From an uncultured Bacteroidales bacterium (GTDB taxonomy: Bacteria; Bacteroidota; Bacteroidia; Bacteroidales; UBA932): DNA of 64,000 nt. Below the pieces are notes generated by a model. The model did not search any database, was not told the DNA's origin, and saw nothing but the letters and a program-made list of their open reading frames with translations. Within the stretch, counting starts at the first letter, position 1. Every line of letters begins with the position of its first letter. The position numbers were made by a program, and so were the translations under genes. Below, piece by piece: positions 19,036 to 27,908 of this stretch. Location: NCBI GenBank assembly GCA_905235675.1, contig CAJONC010000006.1:62001-126000 (forward strand). Direction: 5' to 3'.

Positions 19036-19686
19036 ATGAAAAAACTTATTGCAATTATCGCGGCCATGATGCTGGTAGCATCCGCCGCCAACGCCCAGAG
19101 CGGCCTACTCGGAAAGATTCTGGGCGGATCCTCAAGTGAATCTTCCGTCGCCAACGCTGCCGGAAACGTGCTCGAGTCCGTGCTTGGAACAGTCCTCTCG
19201 CAGACGGTCACCATTTCCCTGCCCGGAACCTGGACCTATGCAGGAATCGCTTCGGCCATCGAAACTGAAAACACTCTCACCACCCTCGCCGCAGGCGCCT
19301 ACAAGGAGAATCTTGAAAACAAGCTCGACGGATATCTCCAGAAGATAGGTATCGTTCCCGGCGTAGCCACCATCACCTTCAACTCCGACAACACTTTTGC
19401 CATTGCAACAGGGAAAAAGACCATTGCCACAGGAACTTACACCTATGAGAACAAGGTGATTGACATGAAGTTCGGCAAGGTTTACAACTATCTTACCATG
19501 ACCGGCACCGTCACCGCCTCCACTTCCGGATGCCAGATACTCTTCGATGCCGACAAGTTCCTTGAATTCGCGAAGAAAGCCGTAAAGGTGGTCGGCGCCA
19601 AGTCCTCCAGCTCAACCCTCAGCACCATCGCAGGCCTCACGGAGCAACTTTCCGGCCTGAAGCTCGGGTTTGACATGAAGAAATAG
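19036..19686 (+). CDS. DUF4923 family secreted protein
   Basis: Bacteroidota-specific family of unknown function. The 216 residues begin with a clear signal peptide ending 'SAANAQS' (about residue 20). A Ser/Gly-rich segment follows, then a domain with repeated beta-rich stretches ('TISLPGTWTYAG', 'VATITFNSDNTFAIA', 'GTYTYENKVIDMKFG') and a helical tail. The start is 5 nt after the ThiL-like stop. It is likely periplasmic or surface-exposed, and it converges on dnaE. Confidence 0.85.
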   Translation: MKKLIAIIAAMMLVASAANAQSGLLGKILGGSSSESSVANAAGNVLESVLGTVLSQTVTISLPGTWTYAGIASAIETENTLTTLAAGAYKENLENKLDGYLQKIGIVPGVATITFNSDNTFAIATGKKTIATGTYTYENKVIDMKFGKVYNYLTMTGTVTASTSGCQILFDADKFLEFAKKAVKVVGAKSSSSTLSTIAGLTEQLSGLKLGFDMKK

Positions 19687-19691
19687 CCTTT

Positions 19692-22600
19692 CTATTTCCC
19701 GATCACATAGGGTATCCCCTGCTTCTCGAAAGCAGCAAGCAGGTCGGAGCAGACGGTGACGGTGAATTTTTTAGAGAACAGCTCAATGTTGTAGCCCGTC
19801 TTTGCATCGCGCAAGCGCACGCAGAGACGGGTTTTTCCGGGGAATTCCTTGATGATGTGCACGAGGTTTTTGCGGAAATTTTCGTTCAGCTGCGCGGAGT
19901 CGATGGTGATGGTAAGTGCCTTTACCAGATTTTCAGACACATTGCCGAGCAGCGAAACATTCTTTATCTTGAAGGAATACGGAGCCTTCTTTCCCTTTGC
20001 AGCATCCTCGGGCTTTACCCTGTAGCGCTCGCCTATCTCCCCCTCGAGGAACAGCTGCTCATGGAGCTTCATGTAGGGCATGAAGGCCTCATAGTCATTG
20101 CCGAACAACGCCAGTTCGTAGGTGCCGCTGTAGTCCTCCAACACTATCCTGCCGCCCGGAGAACCGGTGCGCGTGGAAATCTGCTTGACATCGGTGATGA
20201 TGCCCGCAACGGAGGTCTTCTGCGACTTTCCAAGTTTCTCCTGCTCGTCGATTTTGGACGGGAGATCGGCCAGTTTGCAGTTGGTAAAGGCCTCTATGGC
20301 GAAAGAATATCTGTCGAGAGGATGGGAGGAAAGATACATTCCCACGACCTCTTTTTCCTTCTGCAGAAGGTCGAGGGTGTCTTCTTCGCCGGTAAATACC
20401 GGCATCTCCGGCCTCACCGGCTTCATCTCTTCAACCTCACCGAAGAGGGACGTGGCGCTGTCTATGCTGTCGTTGCGGTAAAGGTCGGCGTATTTCACGA
20501 TTTCATCGATGAAAAGTTCCCCGTTCTTGCAGGGCAGGAAGAACTGCGTGCGCTTGTAGCCGAAGGAATCCATGCATCCGGCATTTACCAGGATTTCGAG
20601 GGCCTTGCGGTTGATTGACATGGATTTGTTCTGCTTCTGCCCGCAGGTAGCCAGGCGTTCCATAAAATCCCACACATCGGCGAAAGGCCCGTTGGCGCTG
20701 CGCTCTTCGATGATGGCGTTCACTATATTCTCGCCGAAACCCTTGAGCCCGCCGAGCCCGAAACGGATGTCCCCTGCCTTGTTTACGCTGAAATCCTTGT
20801 CAGACTCGTTTATATCGGGGATTAGGACCTTTATTCCGCTTTTCTTGCAGTCGGCCATTATCTCCTTCATTTCTTCCATGTTGGAACTCTGCTGGGTCAG
20901 GTTCGACGCCTGGAACTCGCTCGGGAAGTGCGCTTTCAGCCAGGCTGTCTGGTAGCTCACCCATGCATAGCAGGTTGCATGGCTCTTGTTGAAGGCGTAT
21001 TTTGCGAAAGCCTCCCAGTCGCTCCATATCTTTTCGAGGGTGTCCTTCGGGTGGCCGTTCGCCTCCGCGCCCTCCATGAAATCCTTCTTCAGCCCGTCGA
21101 GGATGTCCTTCTTCTTCTTGCCCATGGCCTTGCGGAGCTTGTCCGCCTTGCCCTTGGAGAAGCCCGCCACAGCCTGCGAAATCTGCATTACCTGCTCCTG
21201 ATAGACGGTCACGCCGTAGGTTTCCTGAAGGAAATCCCCCATTTCCGGAAGGTCGTAGGAGATGGCCTCCGCGCCGGTTTTGCGGGCCACGAAGCTGGGG
21301 ATGTAGTCCATGGGCCCCGGACGATAGAGGGCGTTCATAGCGATGAGGTCCTCGAAGCGCTCGGGATGCAGGCGCATCAGCCAGTCGCGCATGCCGCCGG
21401 ATTCAAACTGGAACACGCTCTTGGTGTCGCCGCGCGAATAGAGGTCGAAAGTCGCGGGGTCGTCTATGGGAATATTTTCTATGTCGAAGTCCTTAGGAAG
21501 GGCGTCGGGATTGCGTTTTTTGATAAGTTCAAGGCAACGGGAGATGATGCTCAGGGTTTTGAGTCCGAGGAAGTCCATCTTGAGCATGCCCACATCCTCT
21601 ATCTGTGAGCCCTCGTACTGGCTCACCCAGACTTTCTGGCCGGTGGCCTTGTCTTCTCCCATGGAGATGGGAATGTAGTCGGTTAGGTTTCCGCGTCCGA
21701 TTATCATGGCGCAGGCGTGGATGCCAACCTGCCTCACGCAGCCTTCGAGCCTGAGCGCATATTCCAGCACCTCCCTAATAAGCGGCTCCCCGTTTTCGTA
21801 CTCGTTTTTAAGCTCGGGAACGTATTTGACGCAGTTTGCAAGCGTGGGCTTCATCTCTTTCTCCTCACCTTTTTCCTTCACCACGAAGGCCCTGTCGGGA
21901 ATCATTTTGGTAAGGCGGTTGCTCTCCGCTATGGAGAGATTGCTCACGCGCGCCACGTCCTTCACCGCAAGTTTGGCGGCCATGGTGCCGAAGGTTATCA
22001 CATGGGAGATGTGGTCGGCCCCGTAAAGGTCCTGCACGTACTGAATCACGCGGTAGCGGCCCTCGTCGTCGAAGTCGACGTCGATATCCGGCATGGAGAT
22101 TCGCTCCGGATTGAGGAAACGCTCGAAGAGGAGACCGTACTTGATAGGGTCCAGATTGGTGATTCTAAGGCAGTAAGACACCACGCTTCCGGCTGCGCTG
22201 CCTCGCCCCGGGCCGACCGATATTCCGTTGCGCTTGGCCCAGTTGATAAAATCCTGGACTATGAGGAAGTAGTCGGGGAAGCCCATGTAGGAGATGGTCT
22301 TCAGCTCGAAGTCTATACGCTCGCGCAATTCGGCGTCGGTATCGACACGCTCCCCGTAACGTTCGCGTGCGCCCTCCCAGGTAAGATGGCAGAGAAACGC
22401 CACCGACTTGCAGAACTCGTCGCCGCGGCTGTTGCCTTTCTCGTCATTGCGCCCGCGGTCTATAACATCTTTATAAAGTTCCAGATACCTGTCGATATCC
22501 TTCAGGAATTCGTCGTCTATTTTGAATTTGGGAAGGATGTGTGCGCTGTTGATGTCGTAGCGCTCCACCTTTTCCATCACTTCGAGGGTGTTGCTTATGG

Positions 22601-23411
22601 CCTCCGGATGGTCGGGGAAGAGTTCGAGCATCTCCTCTTCGCCCTTGAGGTACTCCTGCTGGGTATAGTGCAGGCGCTTGGGATCGTCCCACATCGCATT
22701 TGTATTGATGCAGATTAGCCTGTCGTGCGCGGGGCCGTCTTCCTTGTAGATGAAATGTGTGTCGTTTGTGGCGATGACCTTTACCCCGTGCTTTTCCCCC
22801 AGCCCGAAGATGGCCTCGTTCACCTTCAGCTGGTTGCGGTATAAATCAAGCGAAAGCCCCGGGACTTCCGTCTTGTGAAGCATCACCTCCAGATAGTAAT
22901 CCTCACCGAAAAGGCCCTTGTGCCACTCTATGGCCTTGTCCACGGCTTCCATGTCACCCGCAAGAATCCCACGGGGAATCTCCCCCGCGATGCAGGCGGA
23001 TGAACAGATAAGCCCTTCATGGTATTTTTCCACCACCTCATGGCTCACCCTGGGCTTGTCATAGTACATTCCTTCGATATGGCCGGTGGAAACTATCTTC
23101 ATCAGGTTCTTGTACCCCGTATAGTTCTTGGCAAGCAGGATAAGATGATAGTACCCGCGGTGTTCGTTGTCCTTGAGGCGGTGGTCGTAATGGCGGGTAA
23201 CATATACCTCGCAGCCGATTATCGGTTTGACGGACTGATGTTTCTGGCTTACGTCGAAGAATTCCTTCACGCCATACATGTTGCCGTGGTCCGTGATAGC
23301 CAGGCCGGGCATTCCCAGCTCCTCGGCGCGGTCGAAGAGTTTGGCGATATTTGACATTCCATCGAGGATGGAGTATTCGGTATGGACGTGGAGCGGGACG
23401 AAATTCGACAT
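19692..23411 (-). CDS. dnaE: DNA polymerase III alpha subunit
   Basis: Replicative polymerase catalytic subunit (1239 residues from the chosen start). It opens with a PHP domain 'FVPLHVHTEYSILDG'. The class C polymerase palm is marked by 'GPGRGSAAGSVVSYCL' and the catalytic 'PDIDVDFDDEGR', followed by the fingers, a helix-hairpin-helix region, and an OB-fold near residue 1030 ('TSVAGIITDVKQISTRTG'). The track ORF begins at 23435, but the -7 box (23418-23425) lies within that extension, so the ATG at 23411 is used. Only 6 nt separate the -7 box from this ATG, so the mRNA may be leaderless. Confidence 0.96.
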   Translation of the reverse strand: MSNFVPLHVHTEYSILDGMSNIAKLFDRAEELGMPGLAITDHGNMYGVKEFFDVSQKHQSVKPIIGCEVYVTRHYDHRLKDNEHRGYYHLILLAKNYTGYKNLMKIVSTGHIEGMYYDKPRVSHEVVEKYHEGLICSSACIAGEIPRGILAGDMEAVDKAIEWHKGLFGEDYYLEVMLHKTEVPGLSLDLYRNQLKVNEAIFGLGEKHGVKVIATNDTHFIYKEDGPAHDRLICINTNAMWDDPKRLHYTQQEYLKGEEEMLELFPDHPEAISNTLEVMEKVERYDINSAHILPKFKIDDEFLKDIDRYLELYKDVIDRGRNDEKGNSRGDEFCKSVAFLCHLTWEGARERYGERVDTDAELRERIDFELKTISYMGFPDYFLIVQDFINWAKRNGISVGPGRGSAAGSVVSYCLRITNLDPIKYGLLFERFLNPERISMPDIDVDFDDEGRYRVIQYVQDLYGADHISHVITFGTMAAKLAVKDVARVSNLSIAESNRLTKMIPDRAFVVKEKGEEKEMKPTLANCVKYVPELKNEYENGEPLIREVLEYALRLEGCVRQVGIHACAMIIGRGNLTDYIPISMGEDKATGQKVWVSQYEGSQIEDVGMLKMDFLGLKTLSIISRCLELIKKRNPDALPKDFDIENIPIDDPATFDLYSRGDTKSVFQFESGGMRDWLMRLHPERFEDLIAMNALYRPGPMDYIPSFVARKTGAEAISYDLPEMGDFLQETYGVTVYQEQVMQISQAVAGFSKGKADKLRKAMGKKKKDILDGLKKDFMEGAEANGHPKDTLEKIWSDWEAFAKYAFNKSHATCYAWVSYQTAWLKAHFPSEFQASNLTQQSSNMEEMKEIMADCKKSGIKVLIPDINESDKDFSVNKAGDIRFGLGGLKGFGENIVNAIIEERSANGPFADVWDFMERLATCGQKQNKSMSINRKALEILVNAGCMDSFGYKRTQFFLPCKNGELFIDEIVKYADLYRNDSIDSATSLFGEVEEMKPVRPEMPVFTGEEDTLDLLQKEKEVVGMYLSSHPLDRYSFAIEAFTNCKLADLPSKIDEQEKLGKSQKTSVAGIITDVKQISTRTGSPGGRIVLEDYSGTYELALFGNDYEAFMPYMKLHEQLFLEGEIGERYRVKPEDAAKGKKAPYSFKIKNVSLLGNVSENLVKALTITIDSAQLNENFRKNLVHIIKEFPGKTRLCVRLRDAKTGYNIELFSKKFTVTVCSDLLAAFEKQGIPYVIGK

Positions 23412-23417
23412 AACATA

Positions 23418-23425
23418 CAAATATA
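23418..23425 (-). promoter_or_regulatory. -7 promoter box for dnaE, 6 nt from ATG
   Basis: Minus strand TATATTTG, directly after the U-tract of the secDF terminator and 6 nt before the dnaE ATG. Confidence 0.65.
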
Positions 23426-23456
23426 AAAAAAGCATCCGACTTGTAAAGCCGGATGC
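23425..23456 (-). terminator. Intrinsic terminator of secDF
   Basis: Minus-strand hairpin: 7-bp arms GCATCCG/CGGATGC with a further CTT/AAG inner pairing, followed by seven U. It separates secDF from the dnaE promoter. Confidence 0.85.
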
Positions 23457-23479
23457 CTCTAAAAGTTTTCAACAGGTGG

Positions 23480-26400
23480 CTATTTCTTCTTTGCCACTGC
23501 CTTCTTGGCGTCAGCCTTCCTGGTGCTGTCGAACATGATAGGAGTACCGATCATGATGGAAGCGTAGGTACCGATGAGGATACCGAGGATGAGGGCGACG
23601 GAAAGTCCGCGTATGCTCTCACCTCCCCAGATTGCGATGGCAATCATAGGAAGCAGGGTGGAAACCGAGGTGTTCACCGTACGGGTGAGGGTTGCGTTGA
23701 GACTCTTGTTCACCGTGCCGGCGAAGTCGTCGTTCGGATGCAGCAGCTTGTTCTCACGTATACGGTCGAAGATAACCACGTTATCGTTGATTGCGTAACC
23801 GATAATCGTAAGGATAGCGGCTATGAACGTCTGGTCGACATCGAGGTTGAACGGCAGGATTCCCGAGAAGAGGGAGAAGAAGCCGATCACGATGATGGCC
23901 GTATGGGCGAGGGATACCACGCCGCCGAGGCCCCAGTTCCAGCCTTTGAAGCGCATTGCGATGTAGGCGAAGATGATAATCAGGGCCAGGATGACGGCAA
24001 TGACTGCGTCGCGCCTGATATCGCTCGCTATCGATGCTCCCACCTTGTCGGAGGAGATGATACCGTTGGCGTTGTCAAGCGTCGATACGAAGTCGCTCTC
24101 GCTGAACGTCTTGTCGGCGAACAGTCCCTTGAGGGCCTGGTAGAGCATGCCTTCGATTTCGGCATCCACGCTCTGCGACTCGTCGTCAATCTTGTAGGAA
24201 GTGGTAATCTTCATCTGGGTGTCGCCGCCGAACTGCTTGACCTCTGCGGAAGACGCCTTCACGTTGTCATCGGCTGCAGCAGCGGCCTCGAACACGTCGT
24301 TGACGGCTGCGCGGACATCTTCAGCAAGTACGGGCTGGTCGAAGCGGACCACATAGGTACGGCCTCCGGTGAAGTCGACGCCATAGGTGAATCCCTTGAT
24401 GCAGATGCTGCCGATGGCGATGAGGATAAGTATGCCGGAGATGGTGTAGGACCACTTGCGGGCGCCCAGGAAGTTGACATGGGTGTTCTTGAGGAAGTTG
24501 CGGGTGGCCTTGTTGTCGAAACTGATGTCCTTGCCCCTGGATGCACGGCTGTCGAATATGAGACGGGTGATGAAGATGGAGGTAAGAACGGAGGTTACGA
24601 TACCGATGATGAGCGTGGTGGCGAAGCCCTTCACGGGGCCGGAACCGAAGAAGAAGAGTACCAGACCGGTGAGGAGGGTGGTGAGCTGGCCGTCGATAAT
24701 TGCCGAATAAGCGTTGGCGTAACCGTCGTGGATAGCCTTGCTCAGGCCCTTGCCGGCCTTCAGCTCTTCCTTCACGCGCTCATATATAATAACGTTCGCA
24801 TCCACAGCCATACCCAGTGTCAACACCAGACCGGCGATACCCGGCAGGGTGAGCACTGCACCGAACGAAGCCAGGGTTCCGAAGAGGAGCACCACGTTGG
24901 TGAGAAGGGCGATGTCGGCCGCGACACCGGCTCTCGAATAGAAGAGAACCATGTACACGAGCACGAGCAGGAAGGCGATGATGAACGAAATCATACCGTC
25001 GCGGATGGACTTGGCACCGAGTGAAGGTCCTACGACCTGCTCCTGGACGATGGTCGCAGGGGCGGGAAGTTTACCGGACTTGAGCACGTTCACAAGGTCG
25101 GTAGCCTCTTCCACGGTGAAGTGGCCGGAAATCTCGGAGCTGCCTCCGGAGATTTCGCTGTTCACTACAGGATAGGAATATACGGTACCGTCGAGAACGA
25201 TTGCAATCTGCTTGCCTATGTTGTCCTTGGTGAGGTGGGCCCACACATTCGCGCCTTCAGCGTTCATGTTCATCGAAACGGTGGGCTCTCCGTTGCTGTG
25301 GTCGTTGTAGGCGACGCGGGCGTCGGTGACTACGCTTCCGTCGAGGGGAGCCTGTCCGTCACGCGAAGAGGCCTTGATGGCGACGAGTTCGTAGATGTTC
25401 TCGGAGTCGCCGACGGGCTTGACGCTCCACATGGGGCGGAATTCCGGAGGGAAGATGGATGCGATCTGGGGCATTGCCAGATAGCGGTTCACCTTAGCGG
25501 TGTCGGCTGCGGTTGCATAACCTATGCAGGCGCCGTTGTTGCCCTGGACTGGCTGGAGGACGGCGTAGAGAGGATAGGCGGCCCTGTAGTCTTCAAGGGC
25601 TTCGTTTTCGCTGTCGCTTGCGAGCTCTTCGGCCACGATATCCTTCTCTGCGGACACTTCCGCTGCGGGAGCCTCTTCCTTCTCTTCCGCCAGGATGCCG
25701 GCGAGAACCTCATTGGCTTCGGCGAGATAAGGAGCGATTTCTCCGTTCTCGAACGTGGTCCAGAATTCGAGGGATGCGGTTCCCTGGAGGAGTTTGCGCA
25801 CGCGCTCAGGCTCCTTCACACCGGGGAGTTCCACCAGAATGCGGCCGCTGTTGCCTATCTTCTGGATGGAAGGCTGGGTGACGCCGAAACGGTCGATACG
25901 GTTGCGGAGAACGTTGAAGGAGTTGGCAACTGCGCTTTCGGCTTCGTTCCTGATGACGTTGAGGACTTCTGCGTTGGTGGACTCGGGCTTGATGCTCTCG
26001 CGCATCTCATAAGTTCCGAAAATCTGGCTCAGGCGGGCGCCGCCGGTGAGTTCTTCCCAGGCTTCGCCGAAGAGGGTGATGAAGTCGGACTGGGAATTGA
26101 CGCTGCGGCTCTTGGCGAGCGACAGGGCCTCAAGGAACTGGGGTTCCTGGCTGTTGCCGGAGAGGGCCTTTACAAGGTCTTCGAGCTGCACCTGCAGCAT
26201 AACGTTCATACCGCCCTTGAGGTCGAGGCCGAGGTTTATCTGCTTGGCGCGGACATCCTTGAACTTATAGCCGAAATAAACTTTCTCAGAGGAAATGGAG
26301 TCGATGTACCATTTTTCCTGCTCTTTCTTGATGGAGTCAAGATAATAAGCCTGATCCTCCTCTGCCACTTTTGCGAATGCAGGGGTGTTCTGTACTGCTA

Positions 26401-26530
26401 CGGCTGCGTTTTCGGCATACTTTTTGGCCTTGTTTTCGTAAACACCCGTAACGAGGGTGAAGGAAAGTTGCCAGAGGCAGGCTATCAGCAGCAGGATGGC
26501 TACAAATCTGATTGCACCTTTACTTTGCAT
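23480..26530 (-). CDS. secDF: Fused protein translocase subunit SecDF
   Basis: Inner-membrane subunit that uses the proton-motive force to help the Sec translocon. The 1016 residues are a SecD-SecF fusion, normal for Bacteroidota. The SecD half has an N-terminal membrane helix, 'LGLDLKGGMNVMLQVQ', a long periplasmic P1 region with an Ala/Glu-rich insert, and a TM bundle around 'GMAVDANVIIYERVKEEL'. The SecF half starts near residue 675, with 'GVDFTGGRTYVVRF' and its own TM bundle 'TIIGYAINDNVVIFDRIREN'. It has its own promoter and terminator, so it is probably monocistronic. Confidence 0.96.
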   Translation of the reverse strand: MQSKGAIRFVAILLLIACLWQLSFTLVTGVYENKAKKYAENAAVAVQNTPAFAKVAEEDQAYYLDSIKKEQEKWYIDSISSEKVYFGYKFKDVRAKQINLGLDLKGGMNVMLQVQLEDLVKALSGNSQEPQFLEALSLAKSRSVNSQSDFITLFGEAWEELTGGARLSQIFGTYEMRESIKPESTNAEVLNVIRNEAESAVANSFNVLRNRIDRFGVTQPSIQKIGNSGRILVELPGVKEPERVRKLLQGTASLEFWTTFENGEIAPYLAEANEVLAGILAEEKEEAPAAEVSAEKDIVAEELASDSENEALEDYRAAYPLYAVLQPVQGNNGACIGYATAADTAKVNRYLAMPQIASIFPPEFRPMWSVKPVGDSENIYELVAIKASSRDGQAPLDGSVVTDARVAYNDHSNGEPTVSMNMNAEGANVWAHLTKDNIGKQIAIVLDGTVYSYPVVNSEISGGSSEISGHFTVEEATDLVNVLKSGKLPAPATIVQEQVVGPSLGAKSIRDGMISFIIAFLLVLVYMVLFYSRAGVAADIALLTNVVLLFGTLASFGAVLTLPGIAGLVLTLGMAVDANVIIYERVKEELKAGKGLSKAIHDGYANAYSAIIDGQLTTLLTGLVLFFFGSGPVKGFATTLIIGIVTSVLTSIFITRLIFDSRASRGKDISFDNKATRNFLKNTHVNFLGARKWSYTISGILILIAIGSICIKGFTYGVDFTGGRTYVVRFDQPVLAEDVRAAVNDVFEAAAAADDNVKASSAEVKQFGGDTQMKITTSYKIDDESQSVDAEIEGMLYQALKGLFADKTFSESDFVSTLDNANGIISSDKVGASIASDIRRDAVIAVILALIIIFAYIAMRFKGWNWGLGGVVSLAHTAIIVIGFFSLFSGILPFNLDVDQTFIAAILTIIGYAINDNVVIFDRIRENKLLHPNDDFAGTVNKSLNATLTRTVNTSVSTLLPMIAIAIWGGESIRGLSVALILGILIGTYASIMIGTPIMFDSTRKADAKKAVAKKK

Positions 26531-26574
26531 AACGTTTTATAAGTTTTAAAAATATAATTCAGCAAATTAGCCGA

Positions 26575-26582
26575 CAAATTTA
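26575..26582 (-). promoter_or_regulatory. -7 promoter box for secDF
   Basis: Minus strand TAAATTTG, 44 nt before the secDF ATG; divergent from the box at 26595. Confidence 0.5.
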
Positions 26583-26594
26583 CGAGTTATTTCT

Positions 26595-26602
26595 TAATTT
26601 TG
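26595..26602 (+). promoter_or_regulatory. -7 promoter box for the PD40 gene
   Basis: TAATTTTG, 22 nt before the ATG at 26625. This favours that ATG over the TTG at 26613 used by the ORF track. Confidence 0.6.
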
Positions 26603-26624
26603 CAATCTGTTTTTGTGCCGAAAT

Positions 26625-27908
26625 ATGCGTGTTGTCCTTAAAATTACAGTGTTTTGCGGGGTATTTGCCTTCGCATCTTCTGAAATTTCAAGGGCTCAGG
26701 CCCTTCCGGACACCCAGGAGGCGTCCGTCTCTTATATGGCACTGGAGCAGGAAGGCGACGCCGCGCTGATGGAATACGACTTTGCAGCGGCCGCCCAGCT
26801 TTACACCGAAGCGCTCCAGAACTGCACCGATTCCCTCGGCACAATCCAGCTCAACGGAAAACTCGCAGGAAGCCGGAATGCAAGGATGATGTCCTCGTAC
26901 AGCACCCGTCCCAAAGTGGTTGCACGCCAGACATTCCACATCAGGGATTTCTTCCTCTATTATCCTCTGCCGGACAGGTCCTGGCGCCCCTGCCCCAACG
27001 TCCTGGATACCCTCGGAGGCAGGCATGCCCCCGCGCTCTATGCACCTGACGGGGCCTCGGAACTCTTCTGGTCGGCCTCCGACACGCTCGGAGTGAGGAA
27101 TATCATGTATTCAAGGAAGGCCGGCGGCAGATACGTGGCTCCCGAAGTCCTTCCCTTCTCCTCCGAAGGGGACGACATCTTCCCCATGGTCAGCGGGAAC
27201 AGGCTTTACTTCGCATCCAACGGCCTCAACGGAGTGGGAGGGTACGATATTTACGTGTGCACCCGCCGCAGCGACGGCTCATGGAGCGTCCCCCGCAACC
27301 TCGGCTTCCCCTATTCCTCCCCGGGCGACGATTATCTTTTCATAAACTCTTCCGACGGACGCTACAGCATATTCGCAAGCAACCGCGACTGCGCTGCGGA
27401 CAGCGTGAGCATATATGTCCTCGAATATGAAATCACCCCTGTCAGCAAGGCCGTGGGCAGCGTGTCCGAACTGCGCGAAATCTGCCGGCTGGAGCCGTCC
27501 AACGACCCGAAGAAGGTGGACAACAAGAGCGCCATGTCATCCTCGACAGTGGCAGATCCCAACACGGCCCTCTACATGCGCAAGGCCGCCGAAGTAAGGG
27601 CGCTGCGCGATACGATCGCCCGCTTCAACAGGGTGCTCGACGACATGCGTGCCACCTACAGCACCCTCAGCGGAGAAGAAAAGGAGAAGCTCGGGGTGAA
27701 AATCGTCGTGATGGAGAACCGCCTTCCCGGCCTTCAGTCCAAACTGGTGGCCGCGAACAAGGAACTCCAGAAGACGGAAATGGACTTCCTGCTGCACGGC
27801 GTTCTGATAGACCGCAGCAAGGTCGAGGCCGAAAGCGACAACGAGGTGGTGGGAGCCGACAAGTCCTACACCTTCACCAGGCGACGGCTTGGCAGCGGCA
27901 ACCTTTAG
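26625..27908 (+). CDS. PD40 beta-propeller protein with coiled-coil C-terminus
   Basis: From the ATG at 26625 the protein has 427 residues and begins with a signal peptide ('MRVVLKITVFCGVFAFASS'). A TPR-like helical pair ('GDAALMEYDFAAAAQLYTEAL') follows, then WD40-like PD40 blades ('DIFPMVSGNRLYFASNGLNG', 'GGYDIYVCTRR', 'PGDDYLFINSSDGRYSIFAS'), and a C-terminal coiled coil at about 320-400. The TPR-plus-PD40 order resembles Bacteroidota envelope proteins of the PorE/OmpA-linked kind, but no OmpA domain is present. The function is unknown. It overlaps the stop codon of the convergent C69 peptidase by 4 nt. Confidence 0.78.
   Translation: MRVVLKITVFCGVFAFASSEISRAQALPDTQEASVSYMALEQEGDAALMEYDFAAAAQLYTEALQNCTDSLGTIQLNGKLAGSRNARMMSSYSTRPKVVARQTFHIRDFFLYYPLPDRSWRPCPNVLDTLGGRHAPALYAPDGASELFWSASDTLGVRNIMYSRKAGGRYVAPEVLPFSSEGDDIFPMVSGNRLYFASNGLNGVGGYDIYVCTRRSDGSWSVPRNLGFPYSSPGDDYLFINSSDGRYSIFASNRDCAADSVSIYVLEYEITPVSKAVGSVSELREICRLEPSNDPKKVDNKSAMSSSTVADPNTALYMRKAAEVRALRDTIARFNRVLDDMRATYSTLSGEEKEKLGVKIVVMENRLPGLQSKLVAANKELQKTEMDFLLHGVLIDRSKVEAESDNEVVGADKSYTFTRRRLGSGNL

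Noticed and set aside
23453-25024. 523-codon plus-strand ORF (and 473 codons at 25121-26542)
   Set aside because: Both are antisense to secDF; the Gly/Glu/His-rich translations mirror the codon bias of the real gene.
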